From Candidatus Saccharimonadota bacterium (lineage in GTDB: Bacteria; Patescibacteriota; Saccharimonadia; Saccharimonadales; Saccharimonadaceae), in the NCBI GenBank assembly GCA_905372495.1, contig CAJPPG010000028.1:1-8105 (forward strand): a DNA stretch of 8,105 nucleotides. The letters run 5' to 3'. The notes under the pieces are model-generated. The model was not told the origin of the DNA. It ran no database searches and saw only the letters and a program-made list of their open reading frames with translations. Every line of letters starts with the position of its first letter. Position 1 is the stretch's first letter. The translations under genes and the position numbers were made by a program. Positions 1 to 5,978 of this stretch are shown here, one piece after another.

Positions 1-1644
1 TATGCAGCTAAGGGTAGCTTTAATTCCGCATGGTTCAAAAAGCTTTTTGAAAAACTTCAACCTATTTTGCCTCAAATTCCGGATTTACTTCCTCTTGAAT
101 ATGCACCAAGTTATCTTTTTCAAGGTGCTCGTCGTCAAGCCTTAACGAAAATCCATTTTCCAAAGCAACCGGAGGATGTGGACCAGGCTAAGCAATATTT
201 AGGTTATGAAGAATTATTCGAATTAATTCTTGCCAGTCAGCTTAATAGGCAAGAAAATCAGAAATTAAAGGCAGAGCCGCTAGCCTTTGATTTAAGTCTC
301 ACTAAGCAATTTCTTTCTTCGCTCCCCTTTACTCTCACCGACGCTCAGAAAAGCGCTGCGTGGGAAATTCTTCAAGATCTCACTAGGACCACACCAATGA
401 ATCGTCTTCTGCAAGGAGATGTTGGTTCAGGCAAAACAATTGTTGCTGCTCTTGCAGCCTTCCAAGCTATCAAGCAAGGTGCACAGGTGGCAATACTGGC
501 CCCAACCGCTATTTTAGCCTCCCAACATGCTGAAAATCTTGAGCATCTACTTGCTCCCTTTGGCATCCGCACCGCTCTTCTTATTGGTGCCACTAGACAA
601 AAAGATCCGCTCAAGCAGCAAATTAGAGACGGCAAGATTGACTTAATTGTGGGCACACACGCTATTTTGACCGACGACACTCAATTTTCCCGTCTCTCAC
701 TTTGTATTATTGATGAACAACACCGCTTTGGTGTGGCACAACGTCAAAAGCTCCTAGAAAAAGTTGCCTTAAACTCCCACCCAAACACCGCCGATGGGCA
801 AAAAATCACTGCACCGCATTTTCTCGCAATGACCGCAACTCCAATTCCTCGCTCATTACAACTTACTATTTTTGGCGACTTGGACGTCTCTCTTATTCAG
901 CAAATGCCAAAAGGCAGGCAGCCGATCATTACAAAAATCATTAGTGAAACTAATACTCGCGAGCTTCTATATCCAGAAATCAAGCAACATCTAGAAGCTG
1001 GTGAGCAGGTTTATTGGATTTGCCGACTGATTGAGCAGGACGAAGATGAGCCACTGGAAAAGGATCAACACACGGTTAAGGAAGAAATAAAACGTTTAGC
1101 TAAAATTTTTCCTGGATATAAACTCGCCATTTTGCATGGCAAGATGAAGCCACAGGAAAAAGATCAGGTTATGAACGACTTTAAAGAACATCGAATCGAT
1201 GTCTTAATTTCCACAACCGTTGTTGAGGTTGGCGTTGATGTTCCCAATGCTACACAGATCGTTATTATGAATGCTGATCGTTTTGGTTTAGCCCAGGCTC
1301 ATCAGTTAAGGGGGCGTGTCGGTCGTGGACAGAAAGCCAGTCAGTGCTTCTTGATTACCACCGGCGATAATCCTCCCACCACTCGCCTAAGGGAACTAGA
1401 AAAGTCTAGTAACGGGTTCTATCTAGCCGAAGTTGATCTTAAGCTGCGCGGTCCAGGTGAAGTTTACGGCGCAATGCAACATGGTGAATTAGATTTACGT
1501 ATTGCGAGCCTATCTGACACTGAAATGATTAAAGCTGCAAGAGCTCAAGCACTTAATTTTGCTTCCGATCCGCAAAATATGTTAAAATACAAAGAGCTTA
1601 GTCAGTCTATCCAGAAATATCAGCAGCTGACTACTCTAAATTAG
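1..1644 (+). CDS. recG: ATP-dependent DNA helicase RecG, 3' part (5' end outside window)
   Basis: RecG is a superfamily 2 helicase that binds stalled replication forks and Holliday junctions and drives fork regression. The frame is open from base 1, so 547 C-terminal residues are visible of a protein usually near 680-700; roughly the first 130-150 residues (most of the wedge/OB domain) are missing. Counting from base 1, I see Walker A GDVGSGKT at residues 139-146, the DEQH box at 238-241, the MTATPIPR motif III from 277, a GVDVPNA motif, and motif VI QLRGRVGRG at 435-443, followed by the typical RecG C-terminal region with LRGPGE. These are the RecG signatures rather than those of Mfd or PriA. 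An apparent TTG start at base 67 is only an internal Leu codon. The gene ends at TAG, 20 bases before the next ATG, so the two genes are probably co-transcribed. No defect is seen. Confidence 0.97.
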   Translation, partial: YAAKGSFNSAWFKKLFEKLQPILPQIPDLLPLEYAPSYLFQGARRQALTKIHFPKQPEDVDQAKQYLGYEELFELILASQLNRQENQKLKAEPLAFDLSLTKQFLSSLPFTLTDAQKSAAWEILQDLTRTTPMNRLLQGDVGSGKTIVAALAAFQAIKQGAQVAILAPTAILASQHAENLEHLLAPFGIRTALLIGATRQKDPLKQQIRDGKIDLIVGTHAILTDDTQFSRLSLCIIDEQHRFGVAQRQKLLEKVALNSHPNTADGQKITAPHFLAMTATPIPRSLQLTIFGDLDVSLIQQMPKGRQPIITKIISETNTRELLYPEIKQHLEAGEQVYWICRLIEQDEDEPLEKDQHTVKEEIKRLAKIFPGYKLAILHGKMKPQEKDQVMNDFKEHRIDVLISTTVVEVGVDVPNATQIVIMNADRFGLAQAHQLRGRVGRGQKASQCFLITTGDNPPTTRLRELEKSSNGFYLAEVDLKLRGPGEVYGAMQHGELDLRIASLSDTEMIKAARAQALNFASDPQNMLKYKELSQSIQKYQQLTTLN

Positions 1645-1664
1645 TTTTACATCAGAAAGTTATT

Positions 1665-2483
1665 ATGTATTCAACTCTTGCTCTTAATAATAGTAAAAGA
1701 TCAGGCAATATTGTCGGCACGCATCAAAAACTCGACAAGATCGCTCGTAAAATACTACAAAAAAACCTACCTGCACGCGTCTATTTTCCCGATATCAAGG
1801 AAATTCTGCTTTTTGAAGGCATGGGTGGCCCAGACGGTTTAAAAAGAAAAAGCCCTGGCGTTGATGAGCCAATGCATTTTATCATTCCTGGTCAAGATGA
1901 CGGTAAGTTAATTCAATTGATTTTAGATCACCAGTATAATTTGAGGAAAGCTCTTGCCTCGGACAATAAGGTTCGCGCTGCTTTTGAAGCCGGTTGGATG
2001 GCACACGCCGTTACTGACGGTTTAACTCCGGCACATCACTTTCCGCTCACCGAAGCGCAGGGTGAATTGATGACAGAAAAAGAATTTATTAAAATTTTTG
2101 GTATTCCAGTCAAGGGAATCATGCATGGTCGTAGCTCCTTGGAAACATTACGTAACAACTGGCTTTATTGGGGCGCTAATGGTTATATGAGTAAGCATGT
2201 CGCCTTTGAGTATGGCGTTGCTATTACTATGACTGCGCTCCCTGAGAGGGCCGTCACGCCTAAACTAGACAAAAAAGAATTAAAGAATGTTGATTTGAAG
2301 CAAGCCTTCTATCGATCTCTTGAGCGGATTGCCTCTCTTAATATGTATGCCAGGTTTCTTGAACAGGGTTGGAATACAGACTTAGCCTTTGAAACCAAAA
2401 ATATTCTTTTACCAGAGATTGCACGCGCGATTGCTCTCTGTTGGGCGTCTTCTATTCCTGAATTAACCGATCCTACCAAGTAG
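1665..2483 (+). CDS. Zinc-dependent phospholipase C / S1-P1 nuclease-fold protein
   Basis: This 272-residue protein carries what looks like the full metal-ligand set of the zinc phospholipase C / P1 nuclease fold. I see H20, then D57 and H71 (spacing 14), then H114-x3-D118-x5-H124, then H178-x3-E182. The spacings match the Bacillus cereus enzyme as I remember it (H14, D55, H69, H118, D122, H128, H142, E146), except for a longer stretch before the last pair. Family members cleave phospholipid head groups or single-stranded nucleic acid with three zinc ions. Unlike secreted family members, it has no signal peptide (N-terminus MYSTLALNNSKRSG), so it is probably cytosolic and cannot supply the processed N-terminal Trp ligand. 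The substrate cannot be told. It begins 20 bases after recG with only a weak AAAG before the ATG, consistent with read-through from recG. The start must lie upstream of H20. Confidence 0.72.
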   Translation: MYSTLALNNSKRSGNIVGTHQKLDKIARKILQKNLPARVYFPDIKEILLFEGMGGPDGLKRKSPGVDEPMHFIIPGQDDGKLIQLILDHQYNLRKALASDNKVRAAFEAGWMAHAVTDGLTPAHHFPLTEAQGELMTEKEFIKIFGIPVKGIMHGRSSLETLRNNWLYWGANGYMSKHVAFEYGVAITMTALPERAVTPKLDKKELKNVDLKQAFYRSLERIASLNMYARFLEQGWNTDLAFETKNILLPEIARAIALCWASSIPELTDPTK

Positions 2484-2488
2484 CTTTG

Positions 2489-2497
2489 TGGTAAAAT
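2489..2497 (+). promoter_or_regulatory. Extended -10 promoter of rsmD, probably giving a leaderless mRNA
   Basis: TGGTAAAAT is an extended -10 element (TG at 2489-2490, hexamer TAAAAT at 2492-2497). Exactly six bases separate the hexamer from the ATG at 2504, so transcription should begin at or next to the A of the start codon. There is no Shine-Dalgarno sequence. The element sits in the 20-base gap after the preceding stop codon. Confidence 0.6.
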
Positions 2498-2503
2498 AAA
2501 AGC

Positions 2504-3079
2504 ATGAAAAGTGCACGCGAAATCTTCCATCAGGGGAAATTCACCAATGTTAAGATTACTTCCGGACTCTTCCGTGGACGCGAACTTAAGGCTCCGCAAA
2601 ATGGCGTCACACATCCGATGGGTTCTCGCGAAAAATTAGCCCTTTTTAATTCGTTAGGCGACAAGATTAAAGATAAGATTATTCTCGACGTCTTTGCTGG
2701 TACTGGTGCCCTTGGTCTTGAAGCCCTTTCTCGTGGCGCTTCGCATGTTACCTTTATTGAGGCTGATAAAAAAGCTGCTGAAATCTTAAAACAGAACGCC
2801 ATTGTTCTTGGCGTCTTTAAACAGGTACGTATTTATAATACAAAAGCGGAAAAAATTGACTTCGATAGTCCATTTGATATTGTCATTGCAGATCCGCCTT
2901 ACGAGTATTTTCACGATCTGCCATTATCTGTTCTTGATCGTCTTGCTAAAACCGCCAGGGAATACTTCGTCTTATCACATCCCTCCGATTTTGACCCTCA
3001 TGCTATTGATGCTGAGTTGCTTTCGACTAAAGCCTACGCTGGTTCTCGTATTACAATTTTTCGCCCCCACGAAGTTTAG
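2504..3079 (+). CDS. rsmD: 16S rRNA (guanine(966)-N(2))-methyltransferase RsmD
   Basis: RsmD uses S-adenosylmethionine to methylate N2 of G966 in 16S rRNA, near the P site of the 30S subunit. The 191-residue product has the family layout: an N-terminal ITSGLFRGRELKAP segment (residues 18-31), a shortened form of the region leading to REKLALFNSL (42-51), SAM-binding motif I DVFAGTGALGLEALSRGA (62-79), the acidic motif II FIEAD (84-88), and the catalytic motif IV DPPY (130-133). Length is normal for the family (about 180-200). The N-terminus is about 15 residues longer than in many RsmD proteins, so a later start is conceivable. The ATG at 2504 is favoured because it lies six bases after a -10 box. 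It stops with TAG at 3077-3079. No terminator is visible before the next promoter. Confidence 0.94.
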   Translation: MKSAREIFHQGKFTNVKITSGLFRGRELKAPQNGVTHPMGSREKLALFNSLGDKIKDKIILDVFAGTGALGLEALSRGASHVTFIEADKKAAEILKQNAIVLGVFKQVRIYNTKAEKIDFDSPFDIVIADPPYEYFHDLPLSVLDRLAKTAREYFVLSHPSDFDPHAIDAELLSTKAYAGSRITIFRPHEV

Positions 3080-3085
3080 TTCCTC

Positions 3086-3114
3086 TTTACAATAATCTCT
3101 AAATATCGTATAAT
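3086..3114 (+). promoter_or_regulatory. Sigma-70-type promoter of the LPTTG protein gene
   Basis: TTTACA (3086-3091) and TATAAT (3109-3114) are separated by 17 bases, the best -35/-10 pair in the window. The start site is expected near 3121, giving a leader of about 50 bases before the ATG at 3173. The promoter lies just after the rsmD stop codon. Confidence 0.75.
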
Positions 3115-3172
3115 ATCAACCAATAAATTGTAAGAAATCTCGAGGTGGTGTCGAAGATTGTGGAGAATTATC

Positions 3173-3643
3173 ATGCGAAATCAAGACGCTAATCGCCCAC
3201 AGCGTATCAAAATCATTATCATTACTGTTATTGCTGCAGTCATTATCTTTATTTTTGGTGCATGGCTGATCACTTCAGCTATTAAGAGCGTAGAAAAGAA
3301 ACAGCAAGCTAGCTCAGAGCAGAACACAACTACTCAGAAAGATGAGAAAACCGCTGACAATAAAACCAATGAGCAGTCTAGCTCAAATAGTAAGACTAAT
3401 GGTAGTTCCTCAGCCTCTACTAATACTGGTGCCTCCTCAAATAAGCCGGGCATAGGTGCAACTTCTCCAGCTACACAGTACCCTGTAAATCAGCAAAATA
3501 ATACCTCGAATACTTCTACTGCTGATCTTCCTACCACTGGTCCCGAAGATCTTCTTCCTACCGCCCTTCTTATTGGTATTGCTAGCTATCTTTTCTTTAA
3601 GAATCGTGAAATCAAAGCAAAATTAGCTCTCCAAAATTCCTAA
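3173..3643 (+). CDS. Small bitopic membrane/surface protein with LPTTG sorting motif
   Basis: A 156-residue protein. Residues 11-35 form a hydrophobic N-terminal signal-anchor segment after a basic start (MRNQDANRPQRIK). Residues 40-115 are a low-complexity linker rich in Ser, Thr, Asn, Gln and Lys. Residues 119-123 are LPTTG, followed by PED, a hydrophobic segment (about 127-142) and a basic tail (KNREIKAK). LPXTG, hydrophobic stretch and positive tail is the classic sortase signal, so the protein is probably exported and either cleaved and anchored or left with both ends in the membrane. There is no folded domain in between, so it may act as a spacer or stalk. The ATG at 3173 is chosen because GGAG (3162-3165) lies seven bases upstream; a TTG at 3158 in the same frame, preceded by GAGGTGG, would add five residues. 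No partner sortase is visible in the window. Confidence 0.7.
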   Translation: MRNQDANRPQRIKIIIITVIAAVIIFIFGAWLITSAIKSVEKKQQASSEQNTTTQKDEKTADNKTNEQSSSNSKTNGSSSASTNTGASSNKPGIGATSPATQYPVNQQNNTSNTSTADLPTTGPEDLLPTALLIGIASYLFFKNREIKAKLALQNS

Positions 3644-3648
3644 GATTG

Positions 3649-3657
3649 TGTTATAAT
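3649..3657 (+). promoter_or_regulatory. Extended -10 promoter of tRNA-Leu within an inverted repeat
   Basis: TGTTATAAT is an extended -10 element with hexamer 3652-3657. The predicted start is near 3664, two bases before the mature tRNA 5' end, so almost no 5' leader would need removal. No clear -35 is seen. The box is centred in a perfect 7-bp inverted repeat (3647-3653 with 3658-3664). Confidence 0.6.
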
Positions 3658-3665
3658 TAACACAG

Positions 3666-3749
3666 GCCCGAGTGGTGAAATTGGTATACACGTATGCCTT
3701 AGGAGCATATGCCTCGTGCGTGCTGGTTCGAGTCCAGTCTCGGGCACCA
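3666..3749 (+). tRNA. tRNA-Leu (anticodon UAG)
   Basis: A class II tRNA of 84 bases. The acceptor stem GCCCGAG (3666-3672) pairs with CTCGGGC (3739-3745), followed by discriminator A and an encoded CCA (3747-3749). The D stem is GTG/CAC with a GG-containing loop. The anticodon stem TATGC/GCATA encloses the loop CTTAGGA, with anticodon TAG at 3700-3702, which reads CUA and other CUN leucine codons; G follows at position 37. A variable arm of about 12 bases (3710-3721) can form a short stem, as expected for Leu. The T stem is 3722-3726/3734-3738 with loop TTCGAGT. All parts appear intact. Confidence 0.95.
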
Positions 3750-3793
3750 ACCGAAATTATTTAGTTTATGCATTGTTTAATGGATGTTTTGTA

Positions 3794-3824
3794 GGTCTCT
3801 TTCGTCTGAAAGAGACCATTTTTT
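3794..3824 (+). terminator. Intrinsic terminator after tRNA-Leu
   Basis: A perfect 9-bp stem GGTCTCTTT (3794-3802) / AAAGAGACC (3809-3817), with loop CGTCTG, is followed by ATTTTTT. This is the strongest terminator in the window and closes the tRNA transcript 44 bases after its 3' end. Confidence 0.85.
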
Positions 3825-3891
3825 AATTTCTGTTGCATTTCGGATTTTCGCAAGCACATTTCGCGGGGTACACTTTGAGACTGTTTCACTT

Positions 3892-3922
3892 GAGTCTCTT
3901 CTAGGTCTTGGGACTCTTTTTT
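3892..3922 (+). terminator. Possible second forward-strand terminator, antisense to the S51 gene end
   Basis: GAGTCTC (3892-3898) can pair with GGGACTC (3910-3916), seven pairs including one G-T, around an 11-base loop, followed by six T. The T run overlaps the 3' end of the reverse-strand S51 gene. No forward-strand gene is seen between it and the terminator at 3794, so its role is unclear; it may be a back-up terminator or belong to a small transcript. Confidence 0.35.
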
Positions 3923-4532
3923 ATAAAACCGTGCAGGAATCTCCGTCAAAAAACAAAACATCATCATCAGTTAGAGGATATACATTATAACCCTTAGACT
4001 CCAGCCTTTTAGCTGCTCTTCTTATGCGCTTAAAATATTTTTCCTTATGCGCATGTGGGATTATTACATCTCTAAAGAATCCCATTCCATCAAAATTATC
4101 TAACTTGGGCGCCAGGTTCGGATCATCAAATTCTTCCGCACCTTCAATGGTTGAACAGCAAATAATGGAACCAGCGCTGGAGCCAATATATATGACACCT
4201 TTTGATACGAATTCTTTTATAATCTTATCCGCTCCACTTTCTTTAAGTTTTTCCATCAAATAAAATGTATTTCCGCCCGCGACTAAAATAATATCAGCCC
4301 CATCGATCATTTCGCGAATCTCTTCTTCGTTTTTATTTGTCACATCCATTTCGACGACGTCGAGACCATAATTTTTAAGTGCAATTTTATCAGCCTCAAC
4401 AAAATCCTTATTCTCATATGGGTCACCAGCAGTTGGAATAAAAACCGCTTTCTTCCCGATAAAATCACGGCCTTCATGTTTAATTATTTTCCCCATAGTA
4501 ATCATAGCGTAAGACGCGAGATATAGCCTCAT
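3921..4532 (-). CDS. Peptidase S51 family protein (dipeptidase E-like)
   Basis: Family S51 contains cytosolic serine peptidases such as dipeptidase E, which splits Asp-X dipeptides, and cyanophycinase. The 203-residue product shows the S51 marks: LYLAS at the N-terminus, VFIPTAGDP (30-38), the AGGNTFYL loop (85-92), the nucleophile elbow GSSAGS (117-122) with S119 as the likely nucleophile, and IIPHAHKE (157-164) holding the candidate catalytic His (160 or 162). It is slightly shorter than the 229-residue enteric enzyme, ending right after the last strand (FFDGDSCTVL), so the C-terminus may be trimmed. The ATG at 4532 is preferred: AAGGAG (4543-4538) lies five bases before it, whereas the in-frame GTG at 4538 would overlap that site. 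It follows the GNAT gene by 64 bases on the same strand, probably in one operon. Confidence 0.85.
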   Translation of the reverse strand: MRLYLASYAMITMGKIIKHEGRDFIGKKAVFIPTAGDPYENKDFVEADKIALKNYGLDVVEMDVTNKNEEEIREMIDGADIILVAGGNTFYLMEKLKESGADKIIKEFVSKGVIYIGSSAGSIICCSTIEGAEEFDDPNLAPKLDNFDGMGFFRDVIIPHAHKEKYFKRIRRAAKRLESKGYNVYPLTDDDVLFFDGDSCTVL

Positions 4533-4596
4533 AATCACTCCTTGCTTTTAACTACTCATTTAATAATGTCAGTTTTTCGCTCCATATTTTTATAAA

Positions 4597-5094
4597 TTAG
4601 ACTTTTAACACCATTTCCAAATCATGACGAAGAAAACCGTTTCTTTCGTAAACACTAATGGCATGAATATTATCGGATAAAACTAGCAGTCTGACACTAT
4701 TGCATCCTTCAGACTTAAAATATTCTTTCATCTTGTTTATTAGCTCTTGACCAACACCACTACCTCTATATTCTGGTTTTACAAACAATAAACCAATCCA
4801 ACCATCTTTTGATGGATTATGCGACAAATCATAAAATTCATCCTCGCCCTTTTTATGCTCGATTATTACACCTTGAATGAAGCCAACAACTTTACTATTT
4901 TCTTCCGCAACAAAAATCTTACCATTCATATTTTTGACGTCATCTAGCATTTTCTGCATATAGCGATGAGCGTCGTCCATATCTTTGTATGATAGCGATT
5001 CATGCGTTTGATCGATTTCTGAAAAATATTTCTGAAGTTCGAACTGCATCCTGTCTATATCTTCTCGATCTTTGACATCCATTTCTCTTATCAT
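4597..5094 (-). CDS. GNAT family N-acetyltransferase
   Basis: GNAT enzymes move an acetyl group from acetyl-CoA to an amine on a small molecule, peptide or protein. From the chosen start the protein has 165 residues. Motif A is at 103-124, LFVKPEYRGSGVGQELINKM, with the pyrophosphate-binding R110-x-x-G113-x-G115. Motif B (NIHAISVYERNGF, 142-154) carries the usual Asn and Tyr. The segment KIFVAEENSKVVGFIQGVI (59-77) is the standard strand 2-4 region. The ATG at 5094 is preferred because GGAG (5103-5100) lies five bases upstream; an in-frame ATG at 5109 lies above that site and would add five residues (MKGEK) encoded by the Shine-Dalgarno itself. The substrate cannot be predicted. Base composition is AT-richer than recG or uvrB. 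It is first in a likely two-gene reverse-strand operon with the S51 peptidase. Confidence 0.88.
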   Translation of the reverse strand: MIREMDVKDREDIDRMQFELQKYFSEIDQTHESLSYKDMDDAHRYMQKMLDDVKNMNGKIFVAEENSKVVGFIQGVIIEHKKGEDEFYDLSHNPSKDGWIGLLFVKPEYRGSGVGQELINKMKEYFKSEGCNSVRLLVLSDNIHAISVYERNGFLRHDLEMVLKV

Positions 5095-5167
5095 TTTTTC
5101 TCCTTTCATTTTGGTCTCATGGAAACGAAGTTGTTTACGACTTTAACATTAAAATATTATTTTATTG

Positions 5168-5178
5168 ATTATATTATA
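5168..5178 (-). promoter_or_regulatory. Candidate reverse-strand -10 boxes for the GNAT-S51 operon
   Basis: Read on the minus strand, two overlapping TATAAT hexamers (5178-5173 and 5173-5168) lie about 75 bases before the GNAT start. I see no convincing -35 or extended -10, and the surroundings are very AT-rich, so this is tentative. The nearer box is 23 bases from the opposing CYTH box (5202-5207). Confidence 0.35.
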
Positions 5179-5201
5179 TCTTTCTATTGTGCCACTAGTT
5201 G

Positions 5202-5207
5202 TATAAT
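5202..5207 (+). promoter_or_regulatory. -10 box of the CYTH gene
   Basis: A perfect TATAAT with predicted start near 5214, giving a leader of about 56 bases. No good -35 is seen at 16-18 bases upstream and the extended TGN is absent, so an activator or flanking AT-rich DNA may matter. Confidence 0.45.
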
Positions 5208-5219
5208 TCATTAACAATG

Positions 5220-5239
5220 GAAGCTCTAAAGGGAGCTTC
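5220..5239 (+). promoter_or_regulatory. Hairpin in the 5' leader of the CYTH gene
   Basis: GAAGCTC (5220-5226) pairs perfectly with GAGCTTC (5233-5239) around the loop TAAAGG. It lies only a few bases after the predicted transcript start and 22 bases before the GGAG at 5262-5265. With no T run directly after it, it is more likely a 5' stability or translation element than a terminator. Confidence 0.4.
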
Positions 5240-5269
5240 AATGATGAGTTTTTAACAAAAAGGAGAAAA

Positions 5270-5794
5270 ATGAACCAAGAATTAGAATTGGAGTTAACGT
5301 TTTTAGTAAAAAGAATGCCAGATGAGATTAAGTCAGTTGAGCCAGTACGTATAGTTGATATTTATATTCCTGATACGTCGGAACATTCACACCTTAGACT
5401 ACGTCAAAAAGGTGAAAAATTTGAAATAACTAAAAAAATGCCTGTCGTAAAAGGAGATGCTTCCGAACAAATTGAGCAGACAATACCACTAACAAAAGAA
5501 GAATTTATAGCATTAGCTAATTGCAGTAAAAAACGGGTGTCTAAAGATAGATATAATATATCAATTGAAGGTAAAATGGCTGAAATTGATGTTTTTACTA
5601 ATGAATTAGAAAGCCTTGTATTAATGGATTTTGAGTTTACTACAAAAGAAGAGAAATCGGCCTTTGAAATTCCAAGTATAGCGTTAGCTGATGTGACCCA
5701 AGAAGATTTTATAGCTGGAGGGTTATTGGCTGGTAAAACATATAATGATATCGTGCCAGAATTAGAACGGTTTAATTATAAGAAAATAGGATAG
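5270..5794 (+). CDS. CYTH domain protein (adenylate cyclase CyaB / thiamine triphosphatase-like)
   Basis: CYTH proteins form an eight-stranded tunnel that binds triphosphates (thiamine triphosphate, inorganic triphosphate or ATP) with Mg2+. The 174-residue product is a normal length for a single CYTH domain. It has the N-terminal signature strand ELELTFLV (6-13), the basic strand HLRLRQKGEKFEITKK (41-56) with R43, R45, K50 and K55, a second basic patch (KKRVSKDRY, 87-95), the acidic strand AEIDVF (104-109), and LVLMDFEF (116-123). The hallmark EXEXK is here E6-L-E8-L-T10: Thr replaces the Lys, so activity may be altered or lost. The start is set by AAGGAG ending four bases before the ATG at 5270. 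It appears monocistronic, ending before the terminator at 5878. The gene is AT-rich: 18 G+C of 60 in bases 5281-5340, against 28 of 60 in recG bases 421-480. The exact substrate cannot be told. Confidence 0.75.
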   Translation: MNQELELELTFLVKRMPDEIKSVEPVRIVDIYIPDTSEHSHLRLRQKGEKFEITKKMPVVKGDASEQIEQTIPLTKEEFIALANCSKKRVSKDRYNISIEGKMAEIDVFTNELESLVLMDFEFTTKEEKSAFEIPSIALADVTQEDFIAGGLLAGKTYNDIVPELERFNYKKIG

Positions 5795-5877
5795 TCATAA
5801 TAGGTGAAGACTCACTTTAGACAATTAGTAGGATTACTTATAATAAACTAGCTAGTTTCTGGATAATAATTCTAGAT

Positions 5878-5906
5878 AAAAGATCGTGTGAAAGCACGAT
5901 TTTTTT
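5878..5906 (+). terminator. Intrinsic terminator after the CYTH gene
   Basis: ATCGTG (5883-5888) / CACGAT (5895-5900) with loop TGAAAG is followed by an unbroken T run to 5906. Flanking A and T bases can extend the stem. It lies about 85 bases after the CYTH stop; I see nothing coding in the interval 5795-5877. Confidence 0.85.
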
Positions 5907-5912
5907 GTATTC

Positions 5913-5975
5913 TAAGGTACTTGTTAAACTCTGATATTATGTTATAATAATAAAACATTGAATAAAAGTACCTTA
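5913..5975. repeat. Perfect 10-bp inverted repeat flanking a promoter (operator-like)
   Basis: TAAGGTACTT (5913-5922) and AAGTACCTTA (5966-5975) are exact reverse complements 43 bases apart. Each half is itself a dyad of form AAGNNNCTT, with centres at 5918 and 5970, 52 bases apart, close to five turns of B-DNA. The left copy touches the -35 region and the right copy lies about 11-20 bases after the predicted transcript start. The left copy would not be transcribed, so this suits two protein-binding operators better than an RNA hairpin. Confidence 0.5.
5921..5948 (+). promoter_or_regulatory. Promoter of the unknown gene at 6118
   Basis: TTGTTA (5921-5926) and TATAAT (5943-5948) are 16 bases apart. 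A TG at 5940-5941 makes an extended -10, TGTTATAAT, the same nine bases as at the tRNA-Leu gene. The predicted start is near 5955, giving an untranslated leader of about 163 bases. Confidence 0.6.
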
Positions 5976-5978
5976 CAA

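Noticed and set aside
67..69. TTG as the start of recG
   Set aside because: The frame is open back to base 1 and reads as RecG sequence upstream, so TTG is an internal Leu codon.
372..680. Open frame of 102 codons on the minus strand
   Set aside because: It lies wholly within recG, whose motifs are certain, and its composition (Arg, Ala, Cys and Ser-rich) is that of an antisense shadow.
2309..2802. Two minus-strand open frames (2309-2614 and 2530-2802)
   Set aside because: Both are antisense to the phospholipase C-like gene and rsmD; neither has a ribosome binding site or recognisable motif.
2802..3095. Forward open frame of 97 codons overlapping the rsmD 3' half
   Set aside because: It is a frame-shifted shadow of rsmD, which has intact catalytic motifs in its own frame.
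3725..3749. tRNA-Leu 3' end as an active attachment site
   Set aside because: I found no second copy of this sequence and no integrase gene in the window.
3761..3990. Short open frames on both strands between tRNA-Leu and the S51 gene
   Set aside because: Both run through the tRNA terminator hairpin, lack ribosome binding sites and show no family features; the forward one also overlaps the S51 gene end.
4024..4263. Forward open frame of 79 codons
   Set aside because: Antisense to the S51 gene over its catalytic region; shadow.
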